From positions 1 to 22,083 of IMG/VR virus record IMGVR_UViG_3300031918_000161: a stretch of DNA of 22,083 bases; one strand, given 5' to 3'. The position numbers were made by a program, and so were the translations under genes. Under the pieces are notes generated by a model. It searched no databases and was not told the origin of the DNA. It saw only the letters and a list, made by a program, of their open reading frames with translations. The first letter of the stretch is position 1. Each line of letters opens with the position of its first letter. The DNA comes from a virus. Below are positions 14,356-21,932 of the stretch, one piece after another.

Positions 14356-14770
14356 AACACCTCCCTGGTCGTTTGATTATGCTCAAAAATTGTGCTGCCG
14401 GTATCTCTCCCTGCCAGATCGCCGCAGCATGTCTTAGCGCGTTTTCCTGATGAGGCTCGGCTCGGAGGCTGGCGGCGGCGGACCCCGGCACGATGATAAA
14501 AAGGTCGTCATACTGTATCAAAAACAGCGGGTATCCGCCAGCCTTAATCCGTTCTTCGAACCATATTTTCTGTGCGGCCCGCACTTCAATTTCCGGCCCG
14601 CACTTCAACTCCAACCAACCGTCTACCCCGCAATAGCAATAATTCAGATCGGGGATTCCGATTGCTGTGTCGTGGCTCTCAACCCACGATATGTGGAGGC
14701 GGGTATCCTTCATTGACGCGACGACACGTTTCACGGTCTGCCGCAAGGCGCGTTCTTTCTTCGATAGCAT
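14342..14770 (-). CDS. PD-(D/E)XK nuclease, VRR-NUC-like
   Basis: A protein of 142 residues starting at ATG 14770 behind AGGAG at five bases. The nuclease core is clear: G38-I-P-D41 then W-L-E54-L-K56 (PD...ExK) and RAAQKIWFEERIKAGGYPLF, with the Gln typical of VRR-NUC and related resolvase-like enzymes. Such small phage nucleases act on branched DNA or nick DNA. The gene overlaps the upstream datZ by 92 bases, an unusually long overlap. It could serve recombination, replication or host DNA breakdown. A role tied to the modified genome is only speculation. Confidence 0.8.
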   Translation of the reverse strand: MLSKKERALRQTVKRVVASMKDTRLHISWVESHDTAIGIPDLNYCYCGVDGWLELKCGPEIEVRAAQKIWFEERIKAGGYPLFLIQYDDLFIIVPGSAAASLRAEPHQENALRHAAAIWQGEIPAAQFLSIIKRPGRCYGNN

Positions 14771-15278
14771 CGCTGCTCCTGAATCTGATATATGCTAATG
14801 TCCTGACCGCCGCCGTCCGCAGGTCTTCGGATGCCTCGTCGAGGTAGGTCCGTAACCTCTCGTCGACCTCTACCACAGCCGATCTGCCACGGGTGCCCGT
14901 CGCATGCTCGGTTATGAAAATAAGGTTCTCTATCAAGTCAGCAGCTTTTATTATCCTGGCCACTTTATCGATGGGGGCTTGCTCTCCAATATGGTCGTCC
15001 TGGTAATTGTCTGGATCGAACCCCGCTGCCTTCATGCCGCGCTTGGTGGGAGTGGGGATGTCGCCAGTGTAGGACTCTTTGACGTCGTGGATCAGCGCGA
15101 AGTAGCAAACAGTCTTCTCGTCGATGCCAGGGACGTTGAACATCCTCTTACGGATTTCCATGGCGATCATCGCCACCCCGAAACTATGGCTGGCGACGGT
15201 ACTTTCCCTGTCAGTGCCAACCATAGTCCAGCGCTTGACGTACTGACAGTCCATAAGGACGTCAATTGGCGTTTTCAT
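14679..15278 (-). CDS. datZ: HD-domain dATP triphosphohydrolase (DatZ-like)
   Basis: A protein of 199 residues of the YfbR-like HD phosphohydrolase group. Visible residues: R16-W17, the STVASHSFGVA segment with H31, the H64-D65 pair in ALIHDVKESYTGDIPTPTKR with E68 and D73, and the last Asp at 114 (KAADLIEN). In Z-genome phages the enzyme of this fold is DatZ, which removes all three phosphates from dATP so that adenine is kept out of the genome. Its location right after mazZ and purZ (17-base overlap with mazZ) supports that role. Alone, the sequence would fit a 5'-deoxynucleotidase of the same fold. Confidence 0.82.
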   Translation of the reverse strand: MKTPIDVLMDCQYVKRWTMVGTDRESTVASHSFGVAMIAMEIRKRMFNVPGIDEKTVCYFALIHDVKESYTGDIPTPTKRGMKAAGFDPDNYQDDHIGEQAPIDKVARIIKAADLIENLIFITEHATGTRGRSAVVEVDERLRTYLDEASEDLRTAAVRTLAYIRFRSSDAIEERTRLAADRETCRRVNEGYPPPHIVG

Positions 15279-15570
15279 GTTTCAAAGCCCCCTTCTGGGA
15301 TTTCCATTCTCTGGTCATGTTGATTTTCATTTTCTTGTCGAATTCCGCTTCCAGGTCTATTTCGAGCAGGTAAGCAACATCAACGAGAAGGATCAAAATG
15401 TCAGCACACTCTTGGCCAGCATCGCCGTCTTTCATGTAAATAGAGTGTTGCAACTCGGCCACTTCTTCGGCCAATTTGATCGCCGTGTTCATCGGGTCCC
15501 TGAACCGGTCCGGCAATAGCGGACTGATCCAGTCGACCACGATTTTAGCCATCGTGTCGACTGATTTCAT
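15262..15570 (-). CDS. mazZ: MazG-like nucleotide pyrophosphohydrolase (MazZ-like)
   Basis: A protein of 102 residues, a single MazG-type all-alpha domain. The metal-binding residues are present: E35, E36 and E39 in KLAEEVAELQHSIY, and E54 with D57 in GQECADILILLVD, followed by the usual DLEAEFDKKMKINMTREW end. In Z-genome phages MazZ converts dGTP to dGMP, the substrate of PurZ. The start at 15570 has GAGG nine bases upstream, lying across the end of purZ. Only one base separates it from the purZ stop. Its assignment as MazZ rather than a general MazG comes from this context. Confidence 0.83.
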   Translation of the reverse strand: MKSVDTMAKIVVDWISPLLPDRFRDPMNTAIKLAEEVAELQHSIYMKDGDAGQECADILILLVDVAYLLEIDLEAEFDKKMKINMTREWKSQKGALKHENAN

Positions 15571-15571
15571 T

Positions 15572-16606
15572 TTAGTTTACCTCGGCAATATCAGCTGGGA
15601 GGGGGCCGCTGCCGATATAGCCAACGCCCCCGCAACCAATCTCTGCGGCCACATCGTCAATAACGTCTACGGCAACCATGCTAGCCGCCTCATTGTACTG
15701 CGCAAAGTTCAGGAACACCGCCGTAGGGTGTGTCATGATCATCGCTTCGCGAATTTGCAAAGCCGAAAAGCTGGCTACGCGGCGAATTCGTTGGGTGACT
15801 GTGGTCAGTTCAGGCTCGACGCCAAGAGCCTCGAACGTGGTTTCGATCTGATCGTCGTACCATTCGCCGCTGAATCCGTCTGTAGTATTGCCGACGCGGA
15901 TCGGGTGAACGCGCGCACAGCCGAACGTGTCGCGAAGCCACGCAATCGGCAAATTCGCGTCAGCCAGAACCCGACCAACGGTGCAATCACGGCTGGTGCA
16001 ATAGGGATAAAACCCGCTGCTCAAGCCCAGCGAATAGCCCTGGCTACCTTCAACAAGAATGCTGCTCTTGTTGCCCATTATTTCGAGCCATTCGGTCTGA
16101 TTGACGACCCGTACCGGGCCAAATTGGCCTGGGCCAGATTCAAGGGCTACCGACCAATCCTTAGCTATTGCCTTCGGCAGGCGGCGAATCTTGTCGATCA
16201 AGGCTTCGGCGCTGCCCTGCATGGTGCTGGAAATCCGGCTGAGCGTCGATGCCTCGGTCGTCTTGTGAATGTCCTGCGCAACACACGCCGCCTCGTGAAT
16301 GATTAGCACCAAGTCGCTGCGGTATTCGCAAACGGCTTTCCACTCGTCCATCAAACGGTTGATGTAGAAAACTGCGCCGGGGCCGATGCCGATTACCTTG
16401 AGTTCGCTGCCAAAGATGGCAGATGGCAGCACCTTGTGAATAAATTTTTCGCCGGTATCGGGCGAGTACGCCGTATGGCCGGCATTGGGGGCGTTACAGC
16501 TAATGACCGCCTCGTATCCCTTTTTGACCCCCAGATATCCGGACAGCAACCCCTTGCCGGTGCTGCCGAATTGAAGGTCAACCAGTACATCAATCTTGCG
16601 TTCCAT
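15572..16606 (-). CDS. purZ: PurZ, 2-aminoadenylosuccinate synthetase of the Z-genome pathway
   Basis: A protein of 344 residues of the PurA (adenylosuccinate synthetase) family, shorter than the roughly 430 residues of bacterial PurA. The N-terminal loop reads LQFGSTGKGLLS, where cellular PurA has GDEGKGK: the catalytic Asp is Ser15. This replacement is the known hallmark of phage PurZ, which joins dGMP and aspartate using ATP to make the precursor of 2-aminoadenine. NAGHT (H44), GIGPGAVFYINRL and VEGSQGYSLGLSSGFYPYCT are the other conserved blocks. GGAG lies eight bases before the ATG, about 40 bases below a strong promoter. The host PurB and kinases would finish dZTP. Confidence 0.93.
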   Translation of the reverse strand: MERKIDVLVDLQFGSTGKGLLSGYLGVKKGYEAVISCNAPNAGHTAYSPDTGEKFIHKVLPSAIFGSELKVIGIGPGAVFYINRLMDEWKAVCEYRSDLVLIIHEAACVAQDIHKTTEASTLSRISSTMQGSAEALIDKIRRLPKAIAKDWSVALESGPGQFGPVRVVNQTEWLEIMGNKSSILVEGSQGYSLGLSSGFYPYCTSRDCTVGRVLADANLPIAWLRDTFGCARVHPIRVGNTTDGFSGEWYDDQIETTFEALGVEPELTTVTQRIRRVASFSALQIREAMIMTHPTAVFLNFAQYNEAASMVAVDVIDDVAAEIGCGGVGYIGSGPLPADIAEVN

Positions 16607-16653
16607 TTTTGGTTCTCCAGTTTAGCGGCGAGGACATCCCCACCACAGATTCT

Positions 16654-16682
16654 ATTATACCACGCCCGGCACGTTCTGTCTA
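16654..16682 (-). promoter_or_regulatory. Near-consensus sigma70 promoter for the purZ operon
   Basis: On the minus strand, TAGACA (16682-16677) and TATAAT (16659-16654) are separated by exactly 17 bases, and the -10 is extended (TGG before TATAAT). Only one base differs from the -35 consensus. Transcription would begin near 16647, giving a leader of about 40 bases before purZ. It lies in one of the few true intergenic gaps of this strand (16607-16696). Confidence 0.82.
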
Positions 16683-16696
16683 TACCGCTCGTCGGA

Positions 16697-18916
16697 TCAG
16701 GACGTGCCCTGCTTCGCTTCTGCGTTCTTGTGCAATTCTTCGACTGGCGGGACCAGCAACAGACGCCCGGTGTCAGAGAAGCCGTATGCAAGTATGTTGG
16801 AGGAAAATACCGGCAGCGACAATACGTCCGCTACTGTTATGCGCACTTCCTTACACCACGCCCTATACTCGGCAAACAATTCGTACTTGAGCACTTTGCT
16901 AGGCCAATCCACGACATCGCCCACCATGTGCTCGGAGTCCAGGGTATCGAAACCCCCGCGCTGGATGCACTCGGAAATGAACTGCAACAAACTATCGTGC
17001 CTGTGGCTTAGTCTTCGTTGATCCAGCAGCCCTGCTGTGACCGGGGCCATTCGCAGGTTACTAGTTATCTTTCTGGCCTGTAGCAGGTGCAGCAGAGCGC
17101 CCAGCCCACCATTTTCTATCTCGTTCCACATGGCGTCGAAGTATGATTTATTCCCGGCCATGGCTTTGTTGCAATTCAGCACCATCCAGCGTCTGGATTG
17201 CGGTCCTGCCGGAATTATCCATTCCTCATTAGACGCTATTATCACGTGGGCCAAGTTGTCTATTTCAATGCTATCGATGCCTTTGGCTTCCTTGGTGACC
17301 CTTCGCTCTGATACCAACCCCTTAAGGATGTTTGCTGCTTTGCGGTCCCCCGGCCACAGCACCTCGTCCGCAAACACTACTACGCTGTCGCTGGTCAGGC
17401 TGTTAAATCTGGTGGTCAATCGTTCAGCGTCGATCAGGTGGGTGTAATGTCTGCCAAACAGACGGCCAAATGTGTCAGCCCATACGCCTTTGCCGCACCC
17501 TTCTACTCCTCGCAACACGATGCACGTTCCCTTTATGTCCCGACTGTTTTGTACGGCGTCTGCCATCCAGTCCAGCATCCACTCGTAAATCCCTCTCTCT
17601 CCGTCGCATATTACGTCCCTCATGTGTGTAAGGTAAAGTTCGCAAGAAGCGGTCGGGTCCGGAGTGGCTCCCCAGCCGTTCCACATGTTTAGCGTCCCTG
17701 CGGGTTCGTCCCCTTGGGGGTGTATGGCTATGTCGTAATACTCCCTGCGGTGCTCTGATGCTATCCATATCTCGCTCATGGCTTTTTCGATGTAGCCTGA
17801 TCGGGTCGGCATTTGAATTTTGATGTTCGCGGCCATCGTGGAGAATGACTGAACGCTCAGGAATCCGACTTTCTCTCCGTTGGCGTTCTTGTCGAAGGTG
17901 GCTATTACTGCGCTCTTCGATATTCTGACCAGAGCGAACTGCTTATTCATCTGCAACACGCGTTCTTCTACTTCTGCGTCCACGGATGGGTTGGACATAT
18001 CGCCCGGCAGCGGTCGCCACCCTGCTTCCTTGGCCATGAACAGCAGAGTTCCGAACCCAACCCTGCCATCTTCATCAAATGATTTCCACCGGAATCCACA
18101 TTCCCCCATTTTCCGTCTGGCCCCACCAGATGACCACTCGTCCCAAATCTCCAAGCCGTCATCGCCACAGGATGATTTTAGGGCCATGCCCACCCGCACC
18201 CAATCCTCATAGGACAGAGAATCTGGGTCAATCACCATCAACATTCGGTTGATTTGCGAGGTCGGCACTTCCGTTTTGACGTCTTCGGTTTTGCGCTTTT
18301 CTGACCACGGCTGGCCTAAGGCAGAGGACACCCATTCTGGCATGGGAGGGACTTCTCCTCCCTCTTCCCACACATAAGCTTTCCCGTTAAACACGGAAGG
18401 GAAAGCGACGATGTGGCCCGTGCAACGATCCGCTGTGCCGCCTCTGGTGTCAATGCCATTGGCAATTTTGCTGCTGCTGCTAGCGGCGTTGTCCTGCCAC
18501 TCGTATAGGTAGTGGAAACCCCCTGATGGTGTGGCTTGTCTTGGTCCATGCGGTAACGGTCCTTCCTTCGAGATTATCCTGGCCACTTCCTTGATGCCCG
18601 TCGTGCCCCCTACGGGCTTAGCGTCTATGTCTAGGGCCATCACACCGCCCTTAGTACCGCAGCCGATGCCTAGATTAAATCCGCGAAACTTTCCTCCTTC
18701 TCCGAACCATTTTTCAACTGTGGCTACTTTCTTGCTGGCAGACATGTAATTAATGCCGGTGTTCCCTGCCGGGAGCTTCTTGCTGTTCGGCTCCAGCGGC
18801 AGGACCGGAATGCCGGCCTTGGCATAGCAAATCGCACAATGGAGTATGGCATCATTGAACTCCATTTTCTTGGCTTTGTTTATTTCCAACAGATCCAACG
18901 CTATCGTATTATTCAC
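16697..18916 (-). CDS. Primase-polymerase / SF3-type helicase
   Basis: A protein of 739 residues. I prefer the GTG at 18916, which has GGGAGG upstream and overlaps the polymerase stop, over an in-frame ATG at 18943. Residues about 20-200 form a prim-pol domain: catalytic D96 and D98 in VMALDIDAKP, GGFHYLYEW, and GIDTRGG with GHIVAFPSVFNG. Residues about 232-302 look like PriCT-2 (LSYEDWVRVGMALKS). The C-terminal helicase has Walker A GVEGCGKG (about 470-477), Walker B VVVFADE (about 512-518), sensor VIIASNE and an Arg pair (SRRW). It would prime and unwind phage DNA. Phage S-2L, the classic Z-genome phage, also relies on a PrimPol. Confidence 0.87.
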   Translation of the reverse strand: MNNTIALDLLEINKAKKMEFNDAILHCAICYAKAGIPVLPLEPNSKKLPAGNTGINYMSASKKVATVEKWFGEGGKFRGFNLGIGCGTKGGVMALDIDAKPVGGTTGIKEVARIISKEGPLPHGPRQATPSGGFHYLYEWQDNAASSSSKIANGIDTRGGTADRCTGHIVAFPSVFNGKAYVWEEGGEVPPMPEWVSSALGQPWSEKRKTEDVKTEVPTSQINRMLMVIDPDSLSYEDWVRVGMALKSSCGDDGLEIWDEWSSGGARRKMGECGFRWKSFDEDGRVGFGTLLFMAKEAGWRPLPGDMSNPSVDAEVEERVLQMNKQFALVRISKSAVIATFDKNANGEKVGFLSVQSFSTMAANIKIQMPTRSGYIEKAMSEIWIASEHRREYYDIAIHPQGDEPAGTLNMWNGWGATPDPTASCELYLTHMRDVICDGERGIYEWMLDWMADAVQNSRDIKGTCIVLRGVEGCGKGVWADTFGRLFGRHYTHLIDAERLTTRFNSLTSDSVVVFADEVLWPGDRKAANILKGLVSERRVTKEAKGIDSIEIDNLAHVIIASNEEWIIPAGPQSRRWMVLNCNKAMAGNKSYFDAMWNEIENGGLGALLHLLQARKITSNLRMAPVTAGLLDQRRLSHRHDSLLQFISECIQRGGFDTLDSEHMVGDVVDWPSKVLKYELFAEYRAWCKEVRITVADVLSLPVFSSNILAYGFSDTGRLLLVPPVEELHKNAEAKQGTS

Positions 18917-20747
18917 CCTGCGCCTCCCAATAATCGGAACCAACCCCTTTTAGGTCCAGCACCAGCGGAACCCTGACCCACGGCACCGCTGCTCGAATCC
19001 CTTCCTGCAGAAGTTCCCTTAGGTCTTTCACGTTTGTCCCCTCTTTCACATTCATCTCGTATGAATCGTGGGTGTTCATTATTAGATGGTTGCCGCTACC
19101 GTCAAAAATGCGGTCACTGAGCAGCCACATTTCTTTGTTAATGTCTGCAGAGGTGGCTTGAATAGCCAGTCCTGACGCTTTGTATGTCTTGAATTTGTTG
19201 GGGAACCGCAGCCTTCGGCCATGCTTGGTGGCCACATATCCAAAAGACTCTGCTGTGGCCTTGGCCCGTTGCGCCAATTCTTTCACCCCCGGCACCCGCT
19301 CGTGATATTTGGCTATCACAGCCTCTGCCTCGTCGCCAGCCTTTTTGTACTTAACGACTTTGCCGGCTTTGTCGGAGAAACTGTTCCAGTCCCATGCCAT
19401 GCCCATTTTGTCGGCAATAGCTCCGTTCCCCGAATTGAAAATCATCGACAGATTCAACTGTTTGGCGTTGGCTTGTCCGCTGTAGGTGGCGTTGCGGGTC
19501 AGACCGGTCAGGTCAGCGACATATTGGTGCAGGTCCATCATTTCGTTGGCTGCGTATGCTTCGTTGATCACGGGATTGTTCACCAAGTGGGCAAACACCC
19601 TGACCTCGAAACTGTTCATGTCGTAAGCGGCCCACTGGCACCCCAACTCTGGCAGGAACACTGGCTTGACGATACTGGCCACCTTCTTGTTGCGGCTGGG
19701 TATTTGTTGCAGGGCTGGTGCGGTGTAAGATAGTCTGCCAGATCCGGTACCCGCATCTTCCCCCTTATTCTGGTTTATGTTGGGGTATACCCTGTCCCCC
19801 ACAGCATGCCCCAGCACGTGCCCACCCAGGAATGTATCCCTGGTCTTGGTCGTGGATCGAATTGTGAGGATCAACTGCGCTCTGCGGTCGTTTTCCATGC
19901 CTCGCAGCGCTTCTGCGTCCAACGATGGGTTGCCACTGTCTGTTTTTAACAGGTGATGCCCGTTGTCCGCAAACCACTCGCCCGTTTCGTCTTCTTTCGG
20001 AGCAAACAATTCCCGTGTTTGCTTGGGGCTGTTGACGTTTATTTCCTTGCCAATCAGTGCTGTTAACTCTTTCTGATCGGATTCGATCACCAGAGTCAAT
20101 CTGGCCATGGCTTGCTCGGCCTTTTTAAGGTCTACCCTGACCCCCCTGATTTCCGCCTTGACGATCGGGACGAACACCCGGCGCTCGAATTCGCAGATCC
20201 GCTGGATTCCCTGCCGAGCTATTTCTTCTTCCTGCCATTGCCACAGCCTCATGGTCAGCACGGCGTCTTTGATGGCGTATGGGCGAACTACTTCTGGAGG
20301 TGCCCGGTGCAAATTGGGCATCTGAACGGTTCTGGTGGCTCTGCCCCCAAAGATCTTGGCCAGTTCTGGGTATATGTCTTCTTTTCTTTCGCCTAGGTGC
20401 TTGTCGCACAGGTAGTCTAGGCTAAAACTATGTTCATGTTCGTTGATCAGACAGGCACGGGTTACAGTGTCGTCCATTCTGTCTAATGGCAGGTACAGCC
20501 CACTGGAGTCGGACATTTTATAGTCGAAGGATGCATTGTGGCAAATGACTGTGCCAGAGAATCGGCTCATTTCGTCATTAAACCAATCTGTAGCACCCGG
20601 CTCATGCCGAACGTCGTGATAACATGCTGTGCCATCAGGCAGAGCGATAGAGAAACCAAAAGCCCGATTAGTTGGCCAATTCAGGCCATCGGTTTCTGTA
20701 TCGAATGCTATCTGTTCGGCTTCGCTAAAGCGAGGCCAGGAGTTCAT
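18909..20747 (-). CDS. dpoZ: Family A DNA polymerase with 3'-5' exonuclease (DpoZ-like)
   Basis: A protein of 612 residues. The exonuclease has all three motifs: D16-T-E18, N71-x3-D75 (CHNASFDYKM) and Y157-x3-D161. The polymerase has TGSGRLSYTAPALQQIPSR, motif A with D376 and E381 (AAYDMNSFEVRVFAHL), motif B and motif C with H560-D561. Motif B is unusual: GQANAKQLNLSMIFNSG keeps the Lys but has Gln, Leu and Phe where E. coli Pol I has Arg754, Phe762 and Tyr766, and motif C reads HDS rather than HDE. DpoZ, the Z-phage family A polymerase, favours dZTP over dATP, partly through its exonuclease. The name here relies on co-occurrence with purZ. ATGA overlaps the upstream gene. Confidence 0.85.
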   Translation of the reverse strand: MNSWPRFSEAEQIAFDTETDGLNWPTNRAFGFSIALPDGTACYHDVRHEPGATDWFNDEMSRFSGTVICHNASFDYKMSDSSGLYLPLDRMDDTVTRACLINEHEHSFSLDYLCDKHLGERKEDIYPELAKIFGGRATRTVQMPNLHRAPPEVVRPYAIKDAVLTMRLWQWQEEEIARQGIQRICEFERRVFVPIVKAEIRGVRVDLKKAEQAMARLTLVIESDQKELTALIGKEINVNSPKQTRELFAPKEDETGEWFADNGHHLLKTDSGNPSLDAEALRGMENDRRAQLILTIRSTTKTRDTFLGGHVLGHAVGDRVYPNINQNKGEDAGTGSGRLSYTAPALQQIPSRNKKVASIVKPVFLPELGCQWAAYDMNSFEVRVFAHLVNNPVINEAYAANEMMDLHQYVADLTGLTRNATYSGQANAKQLNLSMIFNSGNGAIADKMGMAWDWNSFSDKAGKVVKYKKAGDEAEAVIAKYHERVPGVKELAQRAKATAESFGYVATKHGRRLRFPNKFKTYKASGLAIQATSADINKEMWLLSDRIFDGSGNHLIMNTHDSYEMNVKEGTNVKDLRELLQEGIRAAVPWVRVPLVLDLKGVGSDYWEAQGE

Positions 20748-20980
20748 TTGAATATTTCTATGTTGCGAATGCGGTTGGCGTATATGTCGCCGTTGATAAC
20801 GCCTTTGAGCAGCAGTGCTGACTCAATCTTGATTGATTCCTGGACCATGGCCATCTGGTCGGCGCTGTACAGGTGGGTGACCCTTACCGGTTCCGCAGGT
20901 ATTGGGTCGGAGACTGTAAATTCTTTTCCTGTCGTTTTGTCTATGTATGTGAACAGGAATGCTACCGGACGCATATTCAT
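20744..20980 (-). CDS. Conserved small phage protein, 78 residues
   Basis: A 78-residue protein with GGGGAG six bases before the ATG, ending in an ATGA overlap with the polymerase start. The sequence starts MNMRPVAFLFTYIDKTTGKE, has VRVTHLYSADQMAMVQESIK, and lacks known motifs. I have seen similar short proteins next to phage polymerases, but no function is known to me. Translational coupling to the polymerase suggests a replication link. Confidence 0.7.
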   Translation of the reverse strand: MNMRPVAFLFTYIDKTTGKEFTVSDPIPAEPVRVTHLYSADQMAMVQESIKIESALLLKGVINGDIYANRIRNIEIFK

Positions 20981-20999
20981 TATTGCTCCCCAGCAATTG

Positions 21000-21248
21000 C
21001 TACGATTTTCGATGCTGTTCCATGTGGTGTGGATGGCATAACCACATTACATCCAGCGGCTTTGAATAGTCCTCGTGATGGGCGTGGGCATCCGCTCCGC
21101 ACTTCTCGCAAGGTTGTTTCTCCAATCTTCCGTCGCGTACGGCGTTACTGACGGCATAGTGGGCGGCATAGACTTCCGGTCTTTCCTCCTTCATTCTGGC
21201 CGTAACCTTGGCCCCGCACCGAATGCATGATTTTTTGGGCGGTGTCAC
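21000..21248 (-). CDS. HNH-like zinc-binding protein, 82 residues
   Basis: An 82-residue protein that starts with GTG overlapping the SSB-like stop as GTGA. It contains C8-x2-C11 and C47-x2-C50 pairs and ends CEKCGADAHAHHEDYSKPLD, then VMWLCHPHHMEQH, giving the HH and C-x2-HH of an HNH-type fold. It may be a small endonuclease or a zinc-binding DNA protein. It shares this C-terminal module with the 139-residue protein at 21513-21932, two genes away. Confidence 0.7.
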   Translation of the reverse strand: MTPPKKSCIRCGAKVTARMKEERPEVYAAHYAVSNAVRDGRLEKQPCEKCGADAHAHHEDYSKPLDVMWLCHPHHMEQHRKS

Positions 21249-21523
21249 GCTACACCGTAGCTAAAAGGTATATCGTCGTCCAGATCGTCGACCATGTAAG
21301 GCTTCGGCTCTGGCGCTTTGACGTACTTGGCGTCCTTCTTTTCAAAAGACATTGACAAGAATTTGGACCCCGGATTCTTGGCGTTAGGCCCGGCTACTTT
21401 TATCCATCCGCTGGCCCACATTTCGACTCCATCGATGTTGGCGCTTCCGCGATAGTCGGGTTGCGCGTCGTTGGTTTTGTCATTCTTGAACATCACGCCT
21501 TTGTTAGTATTATCAAATGCCAT
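21245..21523 (-). CDS. SSB-like protein with DDDIPF motif
   Basis: A 92-residue protein. The ATG at 21523 has GGAG seven bases upstream; a longer frame from 21562 lies in the preceding gene. Residues about 8-60 are beta-rich and could be an OB-like fold (GSANIDGVEMWASGWIKVAG, then GSKFLSMSFEKKD). The C-terminal region is acidic and reads VDDLDDDIPFSYGVA. DDDIPF is the exact tip by which bacterial SSB recruits partner proteins, here followed by five more residues. Position upstream of the polymerase supports a single-strand binding role. The fold itself is not proven by sequence. Confidence 0.65.
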   Translation of the reverse strand: MAFDNTNKGVMFKNDKTNDAQPDYRGSANIDGVEMWASGWIKVAGPNAKNPGSKFLSMSFEKKDAKYVKAPEPKPYMVDDLDDDIPFSYGVA

Positions 21524-21932
21524 TATGAATCTCCAAATGGTGTTTCCTACATAACCACACAACGGATAGGGGTTCGTCGTAATTCGGATGGTGGCCTTCT
21601 GAGCTTAGACTTCCACAACAGAAGCAAGGAAGCTTAGCTAGCACCCCTGATCCTACGGCCTTTCTAACCATGTCGGCCAGATCATTGCCCTTAGTAACAA
21701 CTAAACGCCTTTCCTTTTTCGATGCGGCATTCTTTCGACCGGATCTGCGCTTATTAGTTGCCACTCTTTCAGGAGTTTTCTTGCCGGATTCCTTCACGTT
21801 TTCTCTATTGCACTCGACGCATATCCAATTAGAAGACAACCTCTCTGCTATGTGCCCGTAGATACAGGGCTTTCCCGTAAAATATCGAGAAAGCCCCCTG
21901 TCCAGAGCTTCTTTTCTGGACAGTTTATCCAT
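21513..21932 (-). CDS. HNH-like endonuclease, 139 residues
   Basis: A 139-residue protein, start overlapping the preceding stop as TAATG. The N-terminus has a zinc-binding type segment (GKPCIYGHIAERLSSNWICV, then ECNRE) often seen in phage HNH proteins, a basic middle (residues 50-80) and a C-terminal HNH-like module, CFCCGSLSSEGHHPNYDEPL followed by VVWLCRKHHLEIH. It may be a free-standing homing-type nuclease or a phage processing enzyme. The last 11 bases overlap the SSB-like gene. Confidence 0.72.
   Translation of the reverse strand: MDKLSRKEALDRGLSRYFTGKPCIYGHIAERLSSNWICVECNRENVKESGKKTPERVATNKRRSGRKNAASKKERRLVVTKGNDLADMVRKAVGSGVLAKLPCFCCGSLSSEGHHPNYDEPLSVVWLCRKHHLEIHNGI

Noticed and set aside
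15476-16306. 276-codon plus-strand open frame opposite purZ
   Set aside because: purZ is certain on the other strand, and this frame shows no recognisable domain or ribosome site.
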